A DNA stretch of 33,768 bases, taken from contig NZ_BAZY01000026.1 of the NCBI RefSeq assembly GCF_001310975.1, positions 1 through 33,768 of the forward strand, in the 5' to 3' direction. The translations under genes were made by a program, and so were the position numbers. The notes under the pieces were generated by a model that was given only the letters and a program-made list of their open reading frames with translations, was not told where the DNA came from and searched no databases. The DNA comes from Thermoanaerobacter thermocopriae JCM 7501 (GTDB lineage: Bacteria; Bacillota; Thermoanaerobacteria; Thermoanaerobacterales; Thermoanaerobacteraceae). Shown here in pieces: positions 9,037 to 16,888 of the stretch; within the stretch, counting starts at the first letter, position 1; every line of letters begins with the position of its first letter.

Positions 9037-9684
9037 TTATTTAGAATTAACTTCTTTGAACCCATTTACAAATGCTGCAGCTCTCCTCGTTATTTCATCA
9101 AATTTTCCTTCTTCGACAAGTTTATTATTTACAAGTTCACTGCCTATTCCTACAGAACACGCTCCAGCTTTTATAAAATCTTTAAAATTGTCAAGATTTA
9201 CTGCCCCAACTGCCATCATTTCTATTTGCGATAAAGGTCCTTTTAACTGTTTTATATAGTTTGGCCCAAAGACTCCAGCAGGAAACACTTTAACAATCTG
9301 CGCTCCATTTTCCCACGCTGTTACTGCTTCTGTAGGTGTCGAAATGCCCGGAACAGGTAGTACATTGTACCTTTGGCATATTCTTATCATTTCGAGATTT
9401 AAAGAAGGTGATAATATAAATGATGCTCCTGACAGTATAGCAATTCTCGCAGTTTCAGCATCTAAAACAGTACCTGCACCTATTAACAGCTGATCACTAT
9501 ATTTTTCAACAAGCTTTTCTATCATCTTAGCAGCACCAGGGGTATTAAATGCAACTTCAATAGCTTTTATCCCCCCTGCAATCAGTGAATCTGCAATTCT
9601 ATATAATGAATCAACGGACGTACCCCTTACAATTGCACAAATTCCTACTTCCTTAATCTTATTTAATACCTCATAACTTTTCAT
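9037..9684 (-). CDS. eda: KDPG/KHG-type aldolase 2
   Basis: Intact class I 2-keto-3-deoxy-phosphogluconate or -galactonate aldolase. In the longest frame the catalytic and substrate residues are R22, E45, T74 (GAGTVLDAETA) and Schiff-base lysine K134 (IVKVFPAG), with the phosphate loop GIGSELV near the C-terminus. The first ATG (9690) lies two bases from GGAGG. The ATG at 9684 has the proper spacing, so I start there (215 residues). It ends the catabolic part of operon 2 after dehydrogenase 2 and next to an MFS gene. With a galactonate dehydratase in the operon, a DgoA-like role on KDPGal is as likely as KDPG. Confidence 0.92.
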   Translation of the reverse strand: MKSYEVLNKIKEVGICAIVRGTSVDSLYRIADSLIAGGIKAIEVAFNTPGAAKMIEKLVEKYSDQLLIGAGTVLDAETARIAILSGASFILSPSLNLEMIRICQRYNVLPVPGISTPTEAVTAWENGAQIVKVFPAGVFGPNYIKQLKGPLSQIEMMAVGAVNLDNFKDFIKAGACSVGIGSELVNNKLVEEGKFDEITRRAAAFVNGFKEVNSK

Positions 9685-9703
9685 AATCATTCCCTCCTAA
9701 AAA

Positions 9704-10666
9704 TTATTCGCCATTAACTATGTGTGCGCCTTGCTTTTTATTTAACACTAGTACAACATTTTTCGCAGCTACAATTCCCATATTAGTAATGGCCTCAGAT
9801 GTGTATCCTCCAATATGGGATGTTATTACAACATTGTCAAGCTGAAGAAGTGGGCTATTAATAGGTGGCTCTTGTTCCATAACGTCAAGTGCAGCCCCTG
9901 CTATTTTCTTATTCGCTAAAGCATTGTATAGTGCGCTTTCATCTACAATACCACCTCTTGAGGTATTTATCAAGAAAGCAGTTGGTTTCATCATGCCAAG
10001 TTCTCTTTCGCCAATAAGACCTTTTGTCTCCGGTGTCAATGGAACATGGATAGTTACAATATCTGACTGCTTCAAAAGTTCCTCAAATGAGCAATAAGTT
10101 ACTCCATATTCTTCTGAAAATTTTAGATCTGGATAAACATCATAGCAAAGTACGTTCATATCAAAACCCTTAGCTCTCTTTGCAACACCTTTCCCTATCT
10201 TTCCTAAGCCAATTATGCCCAGAGTCTTTCCGTAGATTTCAGTACCCATTATTCTCTTCCATCCGCCAGATTTTACAATTCTGTCTACAGCAAGTAAATT
10301 CCTTGCAAGCACAAGCATGAGCCCAATTACCAAATCAGCCACGGAGTTATTATTAGCGTTTGGAGTATTTGTTACAACAATTCCTTTTTTCTTTGCAGCA
10401 TTCAAATCAACATTATCATATCCAACCCCGTATCGAGAAATAACCTTCAACTTCTTGCCTGCATTAATTACATCTTCAGTTACTTTATCATTACCTACTA
10501 TCAGTGCATCAGCATCTTTCACTAAAGGTATAAGTTCTTCTGCACTTAAAGGCCTATCAACCGGAATCTTAACCACCTCACAGTCATTCCCTTTTAATAT
10601 ATTGAACGGCTCATCACTGCTCTCACCAAACGATCTAGCAGTAATCACAACTTTATACTTAGACAT
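9704..10666 (-). CDS. D-isomer-specific 2-hydroxyacid dehydrogenase 2
   Basis: 320 residues, the same family and length as the enzymes at 757-1719 and 13483-14442. NAD-binding GLGKIG is near 153-158 with D176 (NAD preference); catalytic R237 (NTSRGG), E266 and H284 (TSHIGGYTS) are all present. The length fits catabolic or keto-acid reductases and not regulated SerA. It is placed 19 bases upstream of aldolase 2, repeating the dehydrogenase-aldolase pairing of operon 1, and follows the galactonate dehydratase homologue. The substrate is inferred to be a sugar acid or keto-sugar-acid, possibly phosphorylated. Confidence 0.87.
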   Translation of the reverse strand: MSKYKVVITARSFGESSDEPFNILKGNDCEVVKIPVDRPLSAEELIPLVKDADALIVGNDKVTEDVINAGKKLKVISRYGVGYDNVDLNAAKKKGIVVTNTPNANNNSVADLVIGLMLVLARNLLAVDRIVKSGGWKRIMGTEIYGKTLGIIGLGKIGKGVAKRAKGFDMNVLCYDVYPDLKFSEEYGVTYCSFEELLKQSDIVTIHVPLTPETKGLIGERELGMMKPTAFLINTSRGGIVDESALYNALANKKIAGAALDVMEQEPPINSPLLQLDNVVITSHIGGYTSEAITNMGIVAAKNVVLVLNKKQGAHIVNGE

Positions 10667-10754
10667 TGTATCACCCCTTGAAAATCCAATGTTATTTACT
10701 GTTTAAATTGCTTTTTAATTACCCGATATATGCGTTATTTACTGCTTAATAGTA

Positions 10755-11900
10755 TTACCACTCAGCTACCGTTCCATCGTAATTCCTCCACTTTGGATTA
10801 GTCCAATGTAATCCTTCCATATCAACTTTTTTGACTAATTCTTCATCAATTTCAATACCAAGTCCTGGGCCCCTTGGGATATCGACAAAGCCATCCTTAT
10901 ACGCAAAAATTTCTTTATTCTTTACAAAATCAAGTAAATCAAAACCTTGATTATAGTGTATGCCTAAACTTTGTTCTTGTATAAATACATTAGGTGTACA
11001 GACATCTAATTGTAACGTAGCAGCAAGTGCAATTGGACCATACGGAGCATGTGGAGCTACAGCTACATCAAACGCTTCTGCCATAGCAGATATTTTTTTA
11101 GTTTCAAGAATACCCCCTGTTAATGCTACATCCGGTTGAATTATATCTACAGCACCGCTTTTCAATACATCTTTGAATCCCCACCTAGTATATAATCTTT
11201 CACCTGTCGCAATAGGTATGGATGTATGACTAGCTATTTCTTTTAGTGCTTCATTGTTTTCAGGTAATACAGGTTCTTCTATAAACATCGGCCTGTATTT
11301 TTCTAATTCTTTAGCTAAAACTTTAGCCATTGCCTTATGAACACGTCCGTGGAAATCTATTCCTATCTCCATTTCATAACCAACAGCATCTCTTATTGAT
11401 GCCACTCTTTCAATAACAGCTTCAATTTTTTTATATGAATCAATATAATGAAGTTCCTCTGTGGCATTCATTTTTATTGCCTTAAAACCTTTATTCTTCC
11501 TATCCAAAGCTGCTTCAACTACATCTGATGGTCTATCCCCTCCAATCCATGAGTAAACCATTATTTTATCTCTTGCTTGTCCGCCCAAAAATTCATATAC
11601 TGGCATATTATAATATTTGCCTTTTATGTCCCATAATGCCATTTCTATGCCTGATAAAATTGTCATATTTATAGGACCGCCTCTAAAAAAAGACCTATAC
11701 ATTACTTGCCAGATATCCTCAATTTGTCTCGGGTCTTTATCAATAAGATACTCTCCCATTTCATATGCACCTGCAACAACTGTTTCTGTTTTAGTACCCG
11801 AAATCAATTCACCCCATCCGCTAATCCCTTCATCTGTATCTATCTTTAAAAATATCCATCTTGGTTTTACCTTATATACCTTTAATGATGTAATCTTCAT
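10755..11900 (-). CDS. dgoD: D-galactonate dehydratase homologue (enolase superfamily)
   Basis: Mandelate racemase/muconate lactonizing enzyme family, 381 residues. It is alignable end to end from memory with E. coli DgoD (PRWIFLKIDTDEG..., YSWIGGDRPSDV, WRN...VAEW at the C-terminus). Mg ligands D182, E208 and E234 and the catalytic histidines H184 (DFHGRV) and H284 (APHAPYGP) are present. DgoD converts D-galactonate to 2-keto-3-deoxy-galactonate. The open frame extends 50 codons further upstream, but ATG 11900 follows GGAGGGGAGAAATAAGG and matches the family start. DgoD acts on unphosphorylated acid and no dgoK-like kinase is visible, so either a kinase lies elsewhere or specificity has drifted. 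Confidence 0.88.
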   Translation of the reverse strand: MKITSLKVYKVKPRWIFLKIDTDEGISGWGELISGTKTETVVAGAYEMGEYLIDKDPRQIEDIWQVMYRSFFRGGPINMTILSGIEMALWDIKGKYYNMPVYEFLGGQARDKIMVYSWIGGDRPSDVVEAALDRKNKGFKAIKMNATEELHYIDSYKKIEAVIERVASIRDAVGYEMEIGIDFHGRVHKAMAKVLAKELEKYRPMFIEEPVLPENNEALKEIASHTSIPIATGERLYTRWGFKDVLKSGAVDIIQPDVALTGGILETKKISAMAEAFDVAVAPHAPYGPIALAATLQLDVCTPNVFIQEQSLGIHYNQGFDLLDFVKNKEIFAYKDGFVDIPRGPGLGIEIDEELVKKVDMEGLHWTNPKWRNYDGTVAEW

Positions 11901-11994
11901 CCTTATTTCTCCCCTCCTCATTTTAAATATCTTACTTACGTTGAACCTTTTTATACTTCCTTTTTTCTTATAATCTAAGAAATGTTTTATTAGC

Positions 11995-13164
11995 TTACCA
12001 TGAACACCAAATCTCTTGATTTCTATATATACACGTTTCTGAAAATCCATATATTTCTGCTTTTGTTAATTTACCATTACATACATCTATTATCTCTTGT
12101 AAAAGCATTTCACCACATTCCTTAATGCTTTTTTTTCCTTCAATTATATCCGAAACATCTAAATCAATATTATCCGACATTTTTTCATACGTTTGTTTGT
12201 TTCCAGTTATTTTAATTAAAGGTATAATGGGATTACCAATAGGAGTACCTCTTCCTGTGGTAAATACACATATCTGCGCTCCTCCAGCTACCATACCAGT
12301 AACAGACTCAATGTCATACCCTGGTGTATCCATTATAATGAGACCTTTTTCTTTCGGAATTTCTCCATAACGTACAACTTCATTAATAATGCTTGTTCCA
12401 CCTTTCATAATCGAACCTAATGATTTTTCTTCTAAAGTGCTCAATCCTCCTTTAATATTTCCCGGTGAAGGATTCGCGCCCCTAATATCTATTCCTAATC
12501 TAATAAATTCGTTTTCTAAATTTTTAACTATTGTTAATAAGTTATTCCTGACTCTTTCATTTTTTGTTCTTCTGACTAATATATGTTCTGCTCCAATGAA
12601 TTCTGTAGTCTCGCCTAAAAATACTGTAGCCCCTTCTTTTATTAAAATATCACTACAATATCCTAATGTTGGATTGGCAGCTATTCCAGAAGTAGCATCA
12701 GACCCCCCACAATTAGTTGCTAATGTTATATTAGAAATGTCAACTTCTTCACGTTCTATTTTTGACATCTCTTCTACCATTTTTCGTGCTAATTTAATTC
12801 CTTTTTGTATGGTTTTTAGTGTTCCTCCCTCTCCTTGTATACTTATGACTTCTACTGGTTTATTACTCCTTTTTTTAATTTCTTCATATAAATCATAAGC
12901 TTGAATAGTTTCACATCCCAATCCAACTATAATGGTTCCATATACGTTAGGATTTAAAGCAAACCCTATTAAAGTCCTGCGCATAAGATCCACACTATTT
13001 CCAATTTGCCCACATCCCTTTGGATTAGTTATATATGTCGTACCTTGAACTTGTTCCGATATTAATCTTGCTGTTTCATTTGCACATCCTACAGAAGGTA
13101 AAATTAAAACTTTATTTCTTATTCCATATTTGCCATCTGGTCTTTTGTATGCCTTAATTTTCAT
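11995..13164 (-). CDS. UxaA-family dehydratase, large (C-terminal) subunit
   Basis: A 389-residue protein matching the C-terminal catalytic domain of altronate/galactarate dehydratase (UxaA/GarD). The N-terminal signature GYKRPDGK-like (YKRPDGKYGIRNKVLILPSVGCAN), conserved cysteines in NPKGCGQ, VGLGCET and NCGGSDATSGIAANP, and MDTPGYDIESVTGMVAGG are visible; these fit the metal-dependent dehydratase core. The partner SAF domain is a separate gene overlapping this start by 11 bases (13154-13450). The same split occurs in (2R)-sulfolactate sulfo-lyase SuyAB and other small+large UxaA enzymes. A C-terminal Cys-containing segment is typical. In a PTS sugar operon, beta-elimination of water from an aldonate (phosphate) is the likely reaction. 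Confidence 0.88.
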   Translation of the reverse strand: MKIKAYKRPDGKYGIRNKVLILPSVGCANETARLISEQVQGTTYITNPKGCGQIGNSVDLMRRTLIGFALNPNVYGTIIVGLGCETIQAYDLYEEIKKRSNKPVEVISIQGEGGTLKTIQKGIKLARKMVEEMSKIEREEVDISNITLATNCGGSDATSGIAANPTLGYCSDILIKEGATVFLGETTEFIGAEHILVRRTKNERVRNNLLTIVKNLENEFIRLGIDIRGANPSPGNIKGGLSTLEEKSLGSIMKGGTSIINEVVRYGEIPKEKGLIIMDTPGYDIESVTGMVAGGAQICVFTTGRGTPIGNPIIPLIKITGNKQTYEKMSDNIDLDVSDIIEGKKSIKECGEMLLQEIIDVCNGKLTKAEIYGFSETCIYRNQEIWCSW

Positions 13165-13450
13165 TTCTTATCCTCACGCTCTCTATATTATCTATATGAA
13201 CACACTGGCCAATTTCTATAGATTTAATAGCTTTACCTATAACCTCACCATACTTATAAACGTTATTTCCGGATTGAATAGGTACTACTGCGATTTTGTG
13301 GTATATTTCTATATTATCTAATGCAATTAGTCTATTAACTGTTTCATTATTATAGATAATATCTACAACATCACCCTTTTGAATCTGTGACAATGCCGTT
13401 GCAACACTATCCGCTTTATTTAAAAGAATTGCTTTTTTTGTACTCGGCAT
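13154..13450 (-). CDS. UxaA-family dehydratase, small SAF-domain subunit
   Basis: A 98-residue SAF-fold protein corresponding to the N-terminal domain of altronate dehydratase (UxaA) or SuyA. The family pattern is a short lead, then LNKADSVATALSQIQKGDVV, and later HKIAVVPIQSGNNVYKYGEVIGKA, which is the conserved H-K-hydrophobic...YG-IG substrate-binding region. Its 3' end overlaps the large-subunit start by 11 bases, implying translational coupling and a fixed ratio. Confidence 0.87.
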   Translation of the reverse strand: MPSTKKAILLNKADSVATALSQIQKGDVVDIIYNNETVNRLIALDNIEIYHKIAVVPIQSGNNVYKYGEVIGKAIKSIEIGQCVHIDNIESVRIRNEN

Positions 13451-13482
13451 TTATATCGCCCCTCATTTACTTTAGCTTAGCT

Positions 13483-14442
13483 CTAATCAACCAAAACAAT
13501 ATTAGGAGGAGTTTCGCCTTTTAAAACTGCAATTACATTATCAACAGCAGTATTACCCATTCGTTTATTTGATTCAACAGTTGTTCCACCAATATGAGGT
13601 GTTAATATAACATTAGGTAAGTCAAAAAAAGGCAAATGCCTAGGAGGTTCAAAATCATATACATCAGTAGCATACCCCTTTAAAGTTCCATCTATCAAAG
13701 AGTTGTAAAGAGCTTCATTATCAATAAGTTGACTCCTAGCAGTATTAATCATAATAGCACCTTTTTTTATTAATTTAAATTTATCTGCATTAAGAATATT
13801 TAATGTATCGTTGGTTAATGGTAAATGCAAACTTATAAAATCTGCTTCTGATAAAAGTTCCTCTAGCCCTACATACTTTACTCCTAGCTCCAAAGCTAAT
13901 GGATTTTTTTTGATATCATATCCTAAAATATTCATATCATATCCAGTAGCTCTTTTTGCCACTGCAGTACCTATTGCACCAACTCCGATAATTCCAATAG
14001 TTTTTTTACTTAAACTTATACCAACTGGTTTAATCCACTTACCATTTTTTGTATCAGTATTTGCTTGATAAAGCCCACGAGCAAGCATATGAAGTAATCC
14101 AAAAGCTAAATCAGCAACTTCTTCGCTATTAGTGCCAGGAGCATTAGTAACAATAATGCCCAATTGATTCGCAGTTTTAACGTCGATGCTATCTACTCCT
14201 ACTCCATGTTTTGCAATAATCTTGAGTTTCTTACATTTTTTGATAACATCCCCTGGAACTTTATCATTTCCTACTATCAATGCATCCGCATCAGAAGCAT
14301 ATCTTATTATTTCTTCATTTGTAAAAGGTCTTCCAAAAGGATTAAGTATAACTTCACAACCAAATTCTTCGAGACGTTCTACTGGTTCTTTGTTAATTTT
14401 TCCAAATGTAACTGCTGTACTAACAACTTTCCATTTTTTCAT
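13483..14442 (-). CDS. D-isomer-specific 2-hydroxyacid dehydrogenase 3
   Basis: 319 residues, third paralogue in the window. The NAD loop GVGAIG is at 153-158, D176 follows beta-2, and catalytic R236, E265 and H283 (TPHIGGTT) are retained, but the usual NTSRGG loop is NTARSQ, so its active-site rim differs from the other two. It is the first enzyme gene after the galactitol-type EIIC, separated by a 12-bp perfect intercistronic hairpin, and precedes the split dehydratase. It probably oxidises or reduces the product of PTS import before dehydration. Confidence 0.87.
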   Translation of the reverse strand: MKKWKVVSTAVTFGKINKEPVERLEEFGCEVILNPFGRPFTNEEIIRYASDADALIVGNDKVPGDVIKKCKKLKIIAKHGVGVDSIDVKTANQLGIIVTNAPGTNSEEVADLAFGLLHMLARGLYQANTDTKNGKWIKPVGISLSKKTIGIIGVGAIGTAVAKRATGYDMNILGYDIKKNPLALELGVKYVGLEELLSEADFISLHLPLTNDTLNILNADKFKLIKKGAIMINTARSQLIDNEALYNSLIDGTLKGYATDVYDFEPPRHLPFFDLPNVILTPHIGGTTVESNKRMGNTAVDNVIAVLKGETPPNIVLVD

Positions 14443-14472
14443 TTATAGAACCCTCCCTTATTTTTGTAAATT

Positions 14473-14507
14473 AGGTTATAAAGGAGTACATAACCCCTTT
14501 ATAACCT
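14473..14507 (-). repeat. Perfect 12-bp inverted repeat between EIIC and dehydrogenase 3
   Basis: AGGTTATAAAGG (14473-14484) pairs exactly with CCTTTATAACCT (14496-14507), loop of 11. It stands just after the EIIC stop, without a U-tract. It probably sets mRNA processing or relative expression of the PTS and enzyme parts of the operon (inference). Confidence 0.7.
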
Positions 14508-14543
14508 TTCCCTTTTTTATCTAATTACTAAAATTATTTTCTA

Positions 14544-15923
14544 TTATCTATTCTCACTAGTTCCATCCTCAGCATAACCAAATGCCCTATACCATGCGGT
14601 AGGATTTTTCTTAAAAGAGAACAATATTACAAAAATACTGACATACAGTACAATAAGCCCTATAGGCGTTTTACCTAAGAAGTAAAACAAACCATGTAGC
14701 GGTCTAATATCTGCACCAACCATAGCTGCTCCTGTTTCAGGTAGCGAAATTCCCAAAGAAGTTACTGTATGGAAGAAAAGTGGAGATCCAGCACTGGAAA
14801 TATACAAAGTTATAATTAGGCCAACAACTGTAGTAATATAAGAAGCGATAATATTTCCCCCCATAACTGCTGTTACTGCTGAAGCCAGAAAGAAAGGTGT
14901 TACACCTAAATCCGCTAGCATTAGAAACTTATTACCAGGCAAAAGAAATACAAGAGGAACAGCAGTTATCATAGTTAATAATCCTGTTGTAATAACGTCT
15001 GGATGCCCTACAGTAAGAGCCGAATCCATCCCAAAGTTTAATTCTCTTTGAATTCCCTTTCTCGAAAGAATATCTCTTACCCTCTCGTTAAGAGGAACAA
15101 ATCCCTCTAAAAGAGCACCAGTTGCTTTAGGATATAGATAGATATAAGCGCCTGTTCCTATACCTAAAGTGAGAATTTGTGACCAGGTCTGAATATCTCC
15201 TAATCGATTGCCCCATGCAAGAAATCCTATAATGGAGGAAATTATAAAACCTATTACAACGGAATCTCCTAGTATACCAAATTTTTCTTTAACAGTTCGA
15301 GAACTAATTTGCAACTTGGTTAATCCAATTTTGGTAAAAAGCCATTTAAAAGGAGGAGCTAATAATACAGCACCTTGTCCACTAGCATGTGGGAAAGAAA
15401 GCCCTGGTAGATTAAAAAATTTTTGCATCGTAGGCGCTGTAATATCAGCAATTACAAGAAGAAATATCTCAATAGCTACTGCAGCTAAAATACCAAACCA
15501 GAGATTATTTGTTGCATAGTATGTCATACTGCCAACAAAAGCCCAATGCCAAAAATTCCATATATCTAAGTCTAAAGTATTTGTCCAACGTAGTAAAAGC
15601 ATTATAAGATTAACACCTATGCCAATCGGAATAATTAATGCTCCAATTTTTGTTGAATATCCTACAGCCGCTAAGAGGGCCCATCCAGTATCAACATAAG
15701 GTAAGTGAACTCCTTTTGTAGTAATCATATCTGAAACAGCTTTTCCGACTGCTCCAAGAAAATATGGATTAAGAATTGATATCAATCCATTAAGCCCAAT
15801 ACCTATATAAAGGGCTGACCTTATGGCTTTTGAAAATTTTACTCCCAGGATTAATTCAAGAATTAGTATAAAAATAGGGAGTAGAACAGCAGCTCCAAAA
15901 GTTTTCACAAGCACCGCAAACAT
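14544..15923 (-). CDS. PTS galactitol-family EIIC
   Basis: A 459-residue polytopic permease of the GatC/SgcC family (PTS_EIIC galactitol type). The family features FNLPGLSFPHASGQGAV, the long hydrophobic helices and the near-C-terminal FFHTVTSLGISLPETGAAM are visible. It lies 23 bases after EIIB. The family transports alditols and some sugar acids or pentoses, delivering the phosphorylated form; here the downstream dehydratases and aldolase suggest an aldonate or alditol that is channelled to a keto-deoxy acid. Start ATG after AGGAGG. Confidence 0.92.
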   Translation of the reverse strand: MFAVLVKTFGAAVLLPIFILILELILGVKFSKAIRSALYIGIGLNGLISILNPYFLGAVGKAVSDMITTKGVHLPYVDTGWALLAAVGYSTKIGALIIPIGIGVNLIMLLLRWTNTLDLDIWNFWHWAFVGSMTYYATNNLWFGILAAVAIEIFLLVIADITAPTMQKFFNLPGLSFPHASGQGAVLLAPPFKWLFTKIGLTKLQISSRTVKEKFGILGDSVVIGFIISSIIGFLAWGNRLGDIQTWSQILTLGIGTGAYIYLYPKATGALLEGFVPLNERVRDILSRKGIQRELNFGMDSALTVGHPDVITTGLLTMITAVPLVFLLPGNKFLMLADLGVTPFFLASAVTAVMGGNIIASYITTVVGLIITLYISSAGSPLFFHTVTSLGISLPETGAAMVGADIRPLHGLFYFLGKTPIGLIVLYVSIFVILFSFKKNPTAWYRAFGYAEDGTSENR

Positions 15924-15946
15924 TTTTCTTTACCTCCTTATTTATG

Positions 15947-16258
15947 TTAATTTTTGTTAATGATTTCTAAAATTTGATTAAATACTTGCTCTCTACCTAT
16001 ACCTGTTAAGAACGGAACACCACTTATAACAGGAATTTCTACATCCAATGAAGTTCCTGCCGTAGAAACTACAAAATCAAAATTGCCATCTTTAGTCATC
16101 CTTTCCACATCCATTACTCTACCTTGCACAAACTCAGCTTTTATTCCCCTTTTTTCTAATTCCTCTCTCAAAGAAACAAATACCACTGTTGAAGTTGCTA
16201 CACCATCTGCACATACCACAAGTACACGAACTTTTTTATTCTTTTCTGTGGTTTCCAT
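15947..16258 (-). CDS. PTS galactitol-family EIIB
   Basis: A 103-residue phosphocarrier of the lactose/galactitol EIIB superfamily. The P-loop VVCADGVATSTVV carries the phosphorylated cysteine C16 and resembles the CGTGVATSTV loop of GatB. The ATG is preceded by GGAGGTGGGA. It completes the galactitol-type set with the EIIA gene upstream (102 bases away) and EIIC downstream. Confidence 0.92.
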   Translation of the reverse strand: METTEKNKKVRVLVVCADGVATSTVVFVSLREELEKRGIKAEFVQGRVMDVERMTKDGNFDFVVSTAGTSLDVEIPVISGVPFLTGIGREQVFNQILEIINKN

Positions 16259-16360
16259 CTTATCCCACCTCCTTTCTTCTTAATTATTTACTGCCAAGTA
16301 CTATATAATAGATACAGGATATTGTAATTTTCTAAATTTTGTGTTTTTGACTTACTTTAT

Positions 16361-16831
16361 TTAATTTTCATACGAAATATTTTTTATAACTTTTATTATT
16401 TCTTTTCCACTTTCTGCCATCATTAGTTCTTCAAGTAATGACTCATTTTGGATTAATTGAACTATTTGTTGTAACATTTTAACCTGTCCACCACTTTCAT
16501 TCAAGGCTATCATAAATACTATATTTACATTTACATCTTGCTGTGGATTAGCCATGTTTTTAAATACAATTGGTTTTGATAAAGTAGCCACTGCAACAGC
16601 TGATTTTAAAACGTGCTCTACATCAGTATGAGGCAGCGCTACATTATATTTATTTAGAAGTAATCCTGTCGGAAAAGACTGCTCTCGTTTTTTTATTCCT
16701 TCCAAAAAACTTTCTTTTACATATCCATTTTTTAATAGTAACTCATACAATCTTTTAAATACTTCTTCTTGACTATTAGCTTTCATTTTGGGAATAATCA
16801 ATTCTTCATGAAGAAACTCTGAAAAGTTCAT
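16361..16831 (-). CDS. PTS EIIA, fructose/mannitol/galactitol type
   Basis: EIIA type-2 domain protein of 156 residues. Phosphorylatable H68 is in VALPHTDVEHV, preceded by KREQSFPTGLLL, both family signatures. The open frame runs upstream to 16888, but that part overlaps the activator gene. ATG 16831 follows AAGGAGGAAACAATA and begins MNFSEFLHEE as in relatives. It is preceded by an activator whose own C-terminus carries a second EIIA type-2 domain, so two homologous EIIA domains are encoded back to back. Confidence 0.9.
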   Translation of the reverse strand: MNFSEFLHEELIIPKMKANSQEEVFKRLYELLLKNGYVKESFLEGIKKREQSFPTGLLLNKYNVALPHTDVEHVLKSAVAVATLSKPIVFKNMANPQQDVNVNIVFMIALNESGGQVKMLQQIVQLIQNESLLEELMMAESGKEIIKVIKNISYEN

Positions 16832-16888
16832 TATTGTTTCCTCCTTGATTAAAATGTCTGCTTTTATATCTCGCAAATATCGTGCCAA

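Noticed and set aside
11901..12050. A 50-residue N-terminal extension of the galactonate dehydratase homologue
   Set aside because: The ribosome site GGAGGGGAG and the family start both point to ATG 11900; the extension has no similarity to the family.
12125..12898. Long plus-strand open frames opposite the UxaA-type gene, and similar ones elsewhere
   Set aside because: They are antisense shadows of clear minus-strand enzymes, without ribosome sites or recognisable domains.
16280..16300. Possible sigma-54 promoter before the galactitol-type EIIB (TTGGCAG)
   Set aside because: There is no GC pair at the fixed -12 spacing; the region is an intercistronic gap downstream of the operon promoter.
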